Positions 57,444 to 64,000 of a stretch of DNA of 64,000 bases are shown one piece after another (position 1 is the stretch's first letter; the number at the start of each line of letters is the position of its first letter). The notes below the pieces were generated by a model. The model was not told the DNA's origin and ran no database searches. It worked only from the letters and a program-made list of their open reading frames with translations. Both the position numbers and the translations under genes were made by a program. Source of the DNA: Streptomyces zagrosensis (GTDB taxonomy: Bacteria > Actinomycetota > Actinomycetes > Streptomycetales > Streptomycetaceae); contig NZ_JACHJL010000007.1 in assembly GCF_014203645.1 (NCBI RefSeq), positions 310,001 through 374,000 on the forward strand. Direction: 5' to 3'.

Positions 57444-59264
57444 GTGCCGCAAGACAACTGCTCGCCACAAGACGACCGTGCACCGCGAGACACCCGGACG
57501 CCGCAAAACCACCGGTCGCCGCAGGACGGCGCGACGCCGGAAAGGGGCGGCCGGGGGCCGGTGCTCAGGCGGTGCGGAGCGCCACGGGGCGAGCACCTGC
57601 CCGGCGCGTGCACCGGATCGCCGCTGACGGTGCTGCATGTCTCCCAGCCGGTGTCCGGCGGGGTGGCGCGCGTGGTCACCGACCTGGTGCGCGGGCAACT
57701 CGCGGACGGCCTGCGCCCAGTCGTCGCCTGCCCACCGGGCGGCACCCTGGGCGCAGCGGCCACCGAGGCAGGCGCCGAGGTGCTGTGCTGGTCAGCGCGC
57801 CGCGCCCCAGGTCCTGGGCTGCCCGCCGAAACCGCGCGCCTGGCCCGAATCATCCGCGCCCTTGGCCCCGACCTGGTGCACACCCACAGCGCAAAGGCCG
57901 GCCTGGCCGGACGGCTCGCGGTACGCGGCCGGGTGCCGACGCTCCATCAGCCGCACGCCTGGTCCTTCGACGCATCCGATGGCGCGCTACACGAGCTGGC
58001 AGTGCGTTGGGAGCGGTACGCGGCGCGCTGGGCCGCACGGTTGGTGTGCGTGAGCGAGGACGAGCGGCGGCGCGGCGTGGAAGCCGGCATCGCCGCCGGC
58101 TGGGAGGTGGTGCGCAACGGCGTGGACACCCACCGCTTCGCTCCCGCGGACGCCGCCGCCCGCCGCGCGGCCCGCACCAGGCTCCCCGCGCTCCGCGGCG
58201 TGCCCGATACGGCGCCCCTGCTCGTCTGCGTGGGGCGGCTGTGTCGCCAAAAGGGCCAGGACGTGCTGCTGGACGCCTGGCCGCGCATCGCGGCCGGGGT
58301 GCCCGGTGCACGCCTCGTCCTGGTCGGCGAAGGCCCGGCCCAGCACGCCCTGCGGGCCGCCGCCCCGTCGGATGTCATCTTCGCGGGCGCCACCTGCGAC
58401 CCGGCACGCTGGTACGCAGCGGCCGATCTGGTGGTGCTGCCCTCGCGTTGGGAAGGAATGGCGCTGGCGCCGCTGGAGGCGATGGCCTGCGGCCGGCCCG
58501 TGGTGCTCACGGAGGTTTCCGGCGCCCGCGAAAGCCTCCCACCGGGCCACGCGCCGCGCTGCCTGGTCCCTCCCGCCGCCCCCGGCGCCCTCGCCCACGC
58601 GGTGACCGCTCTGCTGGCCAACCCGCGCCTGTGCGCCCTGTTGGGCGCCGAGGCATCGTGCCACGCGCGGGAGCGACACGACGTACGGCGCGTCGTCGCG
58701 GCGCTGACCCGGCTGTATGGCGAGGTCATCGGCCCCAGCCCCGCAGCGGCCCCGCAGCAGTGCGGCCGGTGCGCCGCAACCGGTCTGAGCGATGCGGGCG
58801 ACGCGGGTGATGCGGGCGAACCCAGCAGGGTCGGTGAGGTGAGCAACGCTGACCCACTGGGCGCAGGCGGGGCGGAGACTGTGGCTCGCCACCTTCTGCG
58901 CCCCCTGTTGTGGCTGCGGTCCGCGCAGCTCGCGGCGCGAGCGGCGCTGGCCAGGATCGTCCGCACGCGGATGCCGGGCCTTTTGGCCTGGCGGTCATGG
59001 CTGCGCGGCCGGCTGCCGGGTTTGGCGGCCGGTGATCGGCGGCGCGGGAGGGGCCGGGGCGGTCGGGGCGGTCGGGGCCGGAACCGGGGTGGCTGCCGCA
59101 GCCGAAGCGGTCGCGGGACCGGTGTGACCCCAGGGGCAGGGGCCGAGGGGGGGCGGCTCGGCGGCCGAGGCGTGGGGGGCCACGCTGGCCGCAGGAGGCG
59201 GTGCGCCGTGCGGCGCGGCCGTACCGTCACCCGCCTCCCTTGGTCCCCACGGCAAGACCGGTGA
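57444..59264 (+). CDS. GT4 family glycosyltransferase with long degenerate tail
   Basis: A 606-residue product. After a Gln/Asp/Pro-rich start, a GT-B enzyme runs from about 50 to 435: VLHVSQPVSGGVARVVTDLV, LVHTHSAKAGLAGRL, VCVGRLCRQKGQDVLLDAW and the donor-site E-x7-E in EGMALAPLEAMACGRP. Relatives build exopolysaccharide or glycolipid sugars. After residue 440 come GDAGDAGDAG repeats, a hydrophobic/basic helix and about 90 residues of Arg/Gly whose codons lose the usual GC3 pattern, so the end may be read-through past a frameshift near 59030. The GTG at 57444 has GGGGAG upstream. It is divergent from cslA, suggesting a role in the same surface polysaccharide. Confidence 0.85.
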   Translation: MPQDNCSPQDDRAPRDTRTPQNHRSPQDGATPERGGRGPVLRRCGAPRGEHLPGACTGSPLTVLHVSQPVSGGVARVVTDLVRGQLADGLRPVVACPPGGTLGAAATEAGAEVLCWSARRAPGPGLPAETARLARIIRALGPDLVHTHSAKAGLAGRLAVRGRVPTLHQPHAWSFDASDGALHELAVRWERYAARWAARLVCVSEDERRRGVEAGIAAGWEVVRNGVDTHRFAPADAAARRAARTRLPALRGVPDTAPLLVCVGRLCRQKGQDVLLDAWPRIAAGVPGARLVLVGEGPAQHALRAAAPSDVIFAGATCDPARWYAAADLVVLPSRWEGMALAPLEAMACGRPVVLTEVSGARESLPPGHAPRCLVPPAAPGALAHAVTALLANPRLCALLGAEASCHARERHDVRRVVAALTRLYGEVIGPSPAAAPQQCGRCAATGLSDAGDAGDAGEPSRVGEVSNADPLGAGGAETVARHLLRPLLWLRSAQLAARAALARIVRTRMPGLLAWRSWLRGRLPGLAAGDRRRGRGRGGRGGRGRNRGGCRSRSGRGTGVTPGAGAEGGRLGGRGVGGHAGRRRRCAVRRGRTVTRLPWSPRQDR

Positions 59265-59340
59265 ACAGCAGGGCAGCGCTGACGACGGTCACAGCGACAG
59301 CGCTCGCCGCGTTCGACGGCGCATGACCACGACCGCGCTC
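58995..59340 (-). pseudogene. Possible small exported-protein gene with frameshifts
   Basis: On the minus strand GGAGG (near 59340) precedes ATG and MRRRTRRALSL, then in another frame VTVVSAALLFTGLAVGTKGG, then in a third the Pro/Ala-rich run GTAAPHGAPPPAASVAP to TRQPAAQP and a stop at 58995. Together this looks like a signal peptide or anchor plus a disordered tail, broken twice. It overlaps the odd 3' end of the GT4 gene. Confidence 0.25.
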
Positions 59341-59589
59341 CCTCCGGCCCCACCGGACGGGGCACCCACTGACCTGCGATGAGGCTGAGGTATTCCACCG
59401 GGCCCCATGGCCCGAAACCTCCCACACCCACCCACGCTGACCGCCCATCAGCGACCGCGCCCACCCCGCCGCAGGCCCCAGTGGGGAACGGGCAGCTTGC
59501 CGCCGTTCCCCACGGGTACTCACCGTTTCCTAGCGGTTCCTGCCGCTATCTACTGCTATCTACTGCTACCTACTGCTTCCTGTCGCTTC
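59265..59589. other. Intergenic region after the GT4 gene, with TACTGC repeats
   Basis: From about 59518 to 59590 there are repeated CTATCTACTGC/CTACCTACTGC/TTCCTGTCGC-like units. No gene is supported. The repeats run to the stop of the ribosome-protection gene and may form part of its 3' end. Confidence 0.5.
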
Positions 59590-61776
59590 CTACCGTTCCC
59601 GTAGCGACAGGTGCCGCAGATACTCCGCGCGGTCCAGTGGATTGCCGTCCGTACGCTCACGCCGAGGAATCACCCCGGTGACCGCCCGGTCACCGGATGG
59701 GCGCGACCACCACACGCCCTCGCCCCCCGTCAGCCCCGGCAACCGGCGTTGGATCGCAGACACCTGCCGGGCGGGCAACGCACCCCGTACGCACCACTGC
59801 CCAGCATCCACTGACTGCGACCCCGTACCCGCGCCGGCTCCTGACGTCGGTGCGCCGCTGGGAGCCGACTCCGTCACCTCGGCCCCCAGCCCGGACAAGA
59901 CGCCAAGGACCGCGCTCAGAACAACCGGCGGAACCTCCAACTCAAAGGCGTGATACGGCTCGTAGACCTGGCAGCCAGCACCAGCGAGGGCCGGCAGCAA
60001 CACCAGCGAAGTGAGCTTGCGGAAGTCCGCTGCCGTACTCATCACGCTGCTGAAGCCGCTCCGGTACAGCGTGACGACGCAGTCGGTCACCGGCCACCCG
60101 TACAACCCCTGTTCGAGAGCCTCCCGTACGGAGACCTCGATCGCGCGGTGAAACGCCAGCGGCAACGAACCGAGCTCGACGCCAAGGCGATAGCCGACAC
60201 CGGAGCCCGGTGCCCCCGGTTCGACGCGCAGCCCGATCGACGCCCAAAACAGGTGACCGCCTGGCTCGTCCATCCCCTCGTACGCCTCCGCCCGGCCCAC
60301 CGGCCGCTCCACGCACCGAACCCGGCTCGGCTCGAAGTCCGCGTCGATGCCGAAGTCGCGGTGCAGCGTCGCCGCGATGACCTCCTTTTGCACCTCCCCG
60401 TACAACAGCACGGTGGTGCCACGCCCCGGAGCGGTACGCGCGCCGATCAGCGGGTCCTGGTCGGCGAGCGTGGTCAGCGCGGCATGCAGTTGCGGGCCAC
60501 GGCCGGGGTCACGCGGTACGACGACCGACTCCAGGCCAGGCGGTGGAAAGCGGGGCAGGTCCGGGACCAGGGCCGCCTGTTCACCGGACGCGGCAGGTCG
60601 CCCCACGCGGTCGCCCACCCGCGCCTGTGCAAGCCCCCACACCCGCGCAATGTCCCCACCTGCCATGTCGCGAGCCCTGAACTGCCCAGCGGAAGCGTCC
60701 CGTCCGCCCGCAAGGCGCTCACCCGTGACGATCGGCTCTTCCACGATGGCCAGCTCACCCGACGCATCGGACGCACCCGAACGATCCGGCACGTCCGGTG
60801 CATCCGGGGCAGCCGGGACCCGTTCGGGCCTGACCACCTCCAACGCGGTGATCCGACCGGGCTGTTCGGCAACCACGCCATCCGGCGCCGCCCGGTAGAG
60901 GGCGACCTGCTGGCCCCGGCGCAGCGTCCCGGCCCGCATCCGGACGTAACACACCTTCGCGCCGCCCGAGTCGCGCTCGATGGCGAAGACCGTGCCGCGC
61001 ATCTCGTTTCTGCTGCGCGGCCCATGCGGTGCTGGAAGCAGCCGGCAGATGCCCTCCACCAGCGCGTCGGCGCCCTGCCCGGTCAACGCGGAGCCGAAGT
61101 ACAGCGGGTGCAGCAGCCCGGCCGCCGTCTGCGCGGCCAGCGCGGACCGCAGCGCCTCGGGCGACGGCGTACGGCCGCCCTCCACCCACTGCGCGAGCAA
61201 CGCCTCGTCCTGCTCGGCCAGCACCTCGGTCAGGTGCGCCGCAATGGCGGGCGATGTGAGGGAACGGGGGCGCACGCGGGCGCTCGGCGTGCCCACGTTC
61301 CGCACCTCGTTCACGGCGACGGTGTGCGGGGACAGCTTGCGCCTGATGTCCGCGAGCAACTCGCTCTCGCGTGCACCAGAGCGGTCGATCTTGTTCACGA
61401 ACAGCAGCGTCGGCAACCGCAGCGCCCGCAGCGTCTTCATCAGGACCCGGGCCTGCGGCTGCACACCCTCCACGGCGGACAGGACGAGCACCGCTGCGTC
61501 GAGCACGCTCAGCGCGCGCTCCACCTCGGCGATGAAGTCGGGGTGCCCTGGTGTGTCGATCACGTTCACCTGGAGACCGCCGGCCATAAACGGCGCTACG
61601 GCGGTACGTACCGTGATGCCGCGCTGTCGCTCGATGGCGTCGGTGTCGGTCTGCGTATCTCCGGCGTCCACGCTACCGAGCCGTTCGGTGCTGCCCGCAT
61701 CGAAGAGCAGCCGCTCGGTCAGACTGGTCTTGCCCGCGTCAACATGGGCCAGAATGCCGATATTCAAGGTGGTCAT
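59590..61776 (-). CDS. Ribosomal-protection GTPase of the Otr(A)/Tet(M) type
   Basis: A 728-residue EF-G-like translation factor. G1 is AHVDAGKTS (10-18), G2 has RGIT, G3 is DTPGH and G4 NKID, followed by domains II-V of the Tet(M)/Otr(A) family, with YGEVQKEVIAATL and a C-terminal domain containing YEPYHAFELEVP. Such proteins remove tetracyclines from the ribosome; Otr(A)-type genes occur as resident genes in many streptomycetes. Domain II/III carries an extra Ala/Pro/Asp-rich insertion around residues 315-385, and the C-terminus has a Ser/Gly/Ala insert. The ATG at 61776 gives the usual MTTLNIGILAHVDAG start. No oxytetracycline biosynthesis genes are here. Confidence 0.93.
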   Translation of the reverse strand: MTTLNIGILAHVDAGKTSLTERLLFDAGSTERLGSVDAGDTQTDTDAIERQRGITVRTAVAPFMAGGLQVNVIDTPGHPDFIAEVERALSVLDAAVLVLSAVEGVQPQARVLMKTLRALRLPTLLFVNKIDRSGARESELLADIRRKLSPHTVAVNEVRNVGTPSARVRPRSLTSPAIAAHLTEVLAEQDEALLAQWVEGGRTPSPEALRSALAAQTAAGLLHPLYFGSALTGQGADALVEGICRLLPAPHGPRSRNEMRGTVFAIERDSGGAKVCYVRMRAGTLRRGQQVALYRAAPDGVVAEQPGRITALEVVRPERVPAAPDAPDVPDRSGASDASGELAIVEEPIVTGERLAGGRDASAGQFRARDMAGGDIARVWGLAQARVGDRVGRPAASGEQAALVPDLPRFPPPGLESVVVPRDPGRGPQLHAALTTLADQDPLIGARTAPGRGTTVLLYGEVQKEVIAATLHRDFGIDADFEPSRVRCVERPVGRAEAYEGMDEPGGHLFWASIGLRVEPGAPGSGVGYRLGVELGSLPLAFHRAIEVSVREALEQGLYGWPVTDCVVTLYRSGFSSVMSTAADFRKLTSLVLLPALAGAGCQVYEPYHAFELEVPPVVLSAVLGVLSGLGAEVTESAPSGAPTSGAGAGTGSQSVDAGQWCVRGALPARQVSAIQRRLPGLTGGEGVWWSRPSGDRAVTGVIPRRERTDGNPLDRAEYLRHLSLRER

Positions 61777-62156
61777 GGGTGGCGAATTCCTCGGAAACAC
61801 TCGTCAGATAGGGGACCTGGGAGATTCCGAAAACTCGCCGCATCTGCCACTCCTTGAGAAATTACGGATATCGCGACGGCATTCTGCCACCCTCACCACC
61901 CGGCAGGCACCCGAATTACGCCCGCTACCCCGCGGACCCGCCACCCCACCCCGGCGGCCCGAGCCCCGCGGCACGTGCCGCGTCCATATCCGCATCCGTA
62001 CGCGGCTTCTACATGCTTCTACGTGCTTCTACATGCCGTATGCCCACATGCCCACCACATGCCAAGGGGCCCCGCTCGGGGGCCCCTCACCACGCGTCAG
62101 CGCTCGGCACCGCTCAGCACAGTTCGTGATCAGTACACCACTCAGGGTGCGAGCGG
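61777..62156. other. Leader region of the ribosome-protection gene
   Basis: No gene is supported. It holds three 11-bp units ATGCTTCTACA/ATGCTTCTACG/GTGCTTCTACA (about 62009-62040) and a terminator hairpin. A regulated leader (attenuation), as known for tet(M)-type genes, is possible but no convincing leader peptide was found. Confidence 0.4.
62065..62087 (-). terminator. Hairpin terminator of the membrane-protein gene
   Basis: AGGGGCCCC (62065-62073) pairs with GGGGCCCCT (62079-62087) through 9 bp. It lies 70 bp downstream of the stop of the right-edge gene on the minus strand. Confidence 0.7.
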
Positions 62157-64000
62157 TTACCGCCCCGAACTGTCGCCTTCCACCAGCTCATCGGGGCAGG
62201 CCGTGCCGCGTGGGAACTTGTAGCGTCCGCCGATGTGGTACGTCCCGGGTTGGGGCGCGTGCAGTACGGTCCACACGTCCTCGGGTTCGTCCTTCGGGGC
62301 CTCCTGGACCTCCTTGGTCAAGCAGCCCTCGACGTTCTGCGGAAGGATGTCGTTCTTGCCCTCATGCGGCGGTGCGACGTTCTGGCCTTCGCTGTCTATC
62401 AGGCCGAGCCAGGGCGAGTACGGAACCCGGATGAGGACGGGCCCCGCCGTGTCCACCTCGATGGTCAGCTCGTCGGCCGCCGCGCGCTTGACGGTGGCGG
62501 GCCGATCGGCCAGCGGTGTGGGGTCCTTGACCCGGTAGAGCTTCCAGTTCTCGTCGGACCACACCTTCTCCAGGTACGGCTGCCCATCGACCACCAACTC
62601 GGCCTCGGCCTCGCCCGCCCCGTCGAGCCGGTCCTTGGGCAAGACGACGAAGTGCACGGCCCAACGCCCCAGCCACGCGCGGTAGCTCGCCGAGGTGAGC
62701 GTCTTGTCATAGAAGAGCGGGTTGCGGCCCTTGTCCGCCTGCCGATTCCAGCCACGGGCCAGGTTGAAGTGCGGGGCGATGGCCGATGACTCGCGGTGGC
62801 TCTGGGTGGGAACCACCTCGACCCGCCCGCGCTCCGCGCCCGCCTGTTCGAGCTGGTCGAGCAGCGGCTCCAGCTCACGCGCCCAAGATTCGGACGGTGT
62901 TGTCTTGATGACGTCGGCGGTGGACTGGGAGGCCTGCCCGATCGCCACCACCGCGATGGCCAGCGTCAACGCAGCCCACTTGCGGCTCAACGCCCGTGAC
63001 AGGCTCAGCCGGGGCATCTTGAACGGAGGCACCACGGCGAGCAACACCACGCCACCGAAGATCATGCCGAAGCGGGTGATGTTGGAGCCGATTTGCGAGG
63101 GAATCGCCCAGACCAGCATCACCGCGAGCCCATAGAGCAGCGCGGCGACCCGAACCGTACGCCACTGCTTGGGCGCGAAGAAGTACGCCGCTGCGGCGCT
63201 CAAGAACGGCACGATCGTCGAGGAGAACTCCATCGGCATCGTTCCGGAGAACGGGAACAGCCATGCCGAGAGCGCCACCACAAGCGTCGGCGTCACACCG
63301 AGCGCGTACGCGGCGAGGCGGCGCTTGGTCAACCACAGCGCCACGGCCACGATGCCTACATAGAGCCCGGCCACCGGACTTGAAGCGGTCGCGAGCGCGG
63401 ACATCGACGCGGCGGCCCCCGCCCGCGCCAGCCGGTGCGTCCAGCGCTGGGAGCGCCACTTTCGCGGCCACGCGAAGATGACCGCGATCGCCGCGAGCCC
63501 AAACATCAAACCGAGCCCGAACGTCACCCGCCCCGAAACGGCATTGCAGGTCAGCGCCACCGCCCCGTACAGGGCCGGCAGCATCGGACGGCGCACCGCA
63601 TGGCTGCGCACCAGCAGCAGCGCTATGAGCCCGGCGGACAACGTGCCCACGATCACCATCGTGGTGCGGACGCCGATCCCCGCCATGAGGTACGGAGAGA
63701 TCACGCTGTACGAAACCGGGTGCATCCCGCCGAACCAGGCGAAGTTGTACGCGGACTCAGGGTGCTCCGTCGCAAAGGTCGCCCAGGCATCCTGCGCGGC
63801 AAGATCGCCACCACTGTTGGCGATCAGCAGCACCCACAACAGGTGGAGCACGGCGGCCAGGACCAGCGAGGCGGCCACCGGGTGCGCCATGAGGCGAGCC
63901 GCGCGGTGCGCGATCCGCTCGCGTCTGCCGCCACTGTCTATCGCGGAAGCGGCAACCGTAGCCTTGCGGCGGACGGTGGGTTGCCTTTGCGCCCAGGTGG
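62157..64000 (-). CDS. Large polytopic membrane protein (partial, runs off right edge)
   Basis: The frame is open from the right edge to the stop at 62157 (614 codons seen). It has a basic soluble N-terminal part, about ten to twelve membrane segments up to residue ~330 of the visible part, and a C-terminal outer domain of about 240 residues with EVVPTQSHRESSAIAPHFNL ARGWNRQADKGRNPLFYDK and ending ...CPDELVEGDSS. The layout, many segments followed by an extracytoplasmic domain, resembles GT-C-type glycosyltransferases and the large integral membrane proteins found in actinomycete cell-envelope loci, but I see no clear catalytic motif. A Met at 63890 would be an internal start; continuous upstream coding makes a start beyond the window likelier. 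Confidence 0.75.
   Translation of the reverse strand, partial: TWAQRQPTVRRKATVAASAIDSGGRRERIAHRAARLMAHPVAASLVLAAVLHLLWVLLIANSGGDLAAQDAWATFATEHPESAYNFAWFGGMHPVSYSVISPYLMAGIGVRTTMVIVGTLSAGLIALLLVRSHAVRRPMLPALYGAVALTCNAVSGRVTFGLGLMFGLAAIAVIFAWPRKWRSQRWTHRLARAGAAASMSALATASSPVAGLYVGIVAVALWLTKRRLAAYALGVTPTLVVALSAWLFPFSGTMPMEFSSTIVPFLSAAAAYFFAPKQWRTVRVAALLYGLAVMLVWAIPSQIGSNITRFGMIFGGVVLLAVVPPFKMPRLSLSRALSRKWAALTLAIAVVAIGQASQSTADVIKTTPSESWARELEPLLDQLEQAGAERGRVEVVPTQSHRESSAIAPHFNLARGWNRQADKGRNPLFYDKTLTSASYRAWLGRWAVHFVVLPKDRLDGAGEAEAELVVDGQPYLEKVWSDENWKLYRVKDPTPLADRPATVKRAAADELTIEVDTAGPVLIRVPYSPWLGLIDSEGQNVAPPHEGKNDILPQNVEGCLTKEVQEAPKDEPEDVWTVLHAPQPGTYHIGGRYKFPRGTACPDELVEGDSSGR

Noticed and set aside
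1..64000. tRNA, rRNA, insertion sequence or prophage genes
   Set aside because: I saw no cloverleaf with a T-loop consensus, no rRNA-like stretch, no transposase DDE or integrase motifs, and no attachment-site repeats.

Overview
The window is high-GC actinobacterial DNA with strongly GC3-biased genes, frequent GTG/TTG starts, Ala/Pro/Gly-rich tails, TetR and GntR regulators and secreted hydrolases. It carries the CslA/GlxA/CslZ tip-polysaccharide locus, a class F sortase with a substrate-like neighbour, and a subunit of a type known in Streptomyces ISP restriction systems. Everything fits a Streptomyces or close relative; the species cannot be named from the sequence.

Layout, left to right. 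0-5 kb: the start of an AAA ATPase running off the left edge, a small membrane protein, and two divergent secreted enzymes (subtilisin-like protease, SGNH esterase). 5-9.6 kb: an ISP-type restriction subunit, then a homogentisate dioxygenase-GntR pair with a perfect inverted repeat in front of it. 9.6-20 kb: a CitMHS transporter-MFS pair, a secreted protein with a noncanonical sorting tail beside a class F sortase, an aldehyde dehydrogenase, a zinc alcohol dehydrogenase and an exported tripeptidyl-aminopeptidase-like hydrolase. 20-37 kb: an acyl-CoA island with three TetR regulators, two acyl-CoA dehydrogenases, a MaoC hydratase, an SDR, an acyl-CoA ligase, an APH-like kinase paired with the second dehydrogenase, and a metallo-beta-lactamase-fold hydrolase. 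Inside it sits a separate cassette (23.2-27.4 kb) of Nudix hydrolase, DegT aminotransferase and Gfo/Idh oxidoreductase with stop/start overlaps, divergent from an HTH-TPR regulator. Degenerate gene remnants lie at 27.4-28.1 kb and 29.6-29.9 kb.

37-51 kb: two DUF202 membrane proteins, an IDI-like Nudix protein, an FAD dehydrogenase, an APC permease with a copper amine oxidase (amine uptake and oxidation), and an MMPL transporter divergent from a two-component system. 51-59 kb: a (2Fe-2S) thioredoxin-like protein and the cslZ-glxA-cslA locus, where CslA makes a beta-glucan, GlxA oxidises it and the GH6 protein is the likely trimming enzyme, facing a divergent GT4 glycosyltransferase. 59-64 kb: a ribosomal-protection GTPase of the Otr(A)/Tet(M) type and a large membrane protein running off the right edge.

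The clearest regulatory signals are a near-identical 17-bp site at 22.28 and 28.82 kb, a palindrome family shared by 30.15 and 36.06 kb that links the SDR/ligase/TetR genes to the kinase/dehydrogenase pair, and the perfect 9+9 bp inverted repeat before the homogentisate dioxygenase gene. The best candidates for something under-described are the kinase/acyl-CoA dehydrogenase regulon and the aminotransferase/oxidoreductase/Nudix cassette with its HTH-TPR regulator. All family assignments are from reading motifs; no database search was run.
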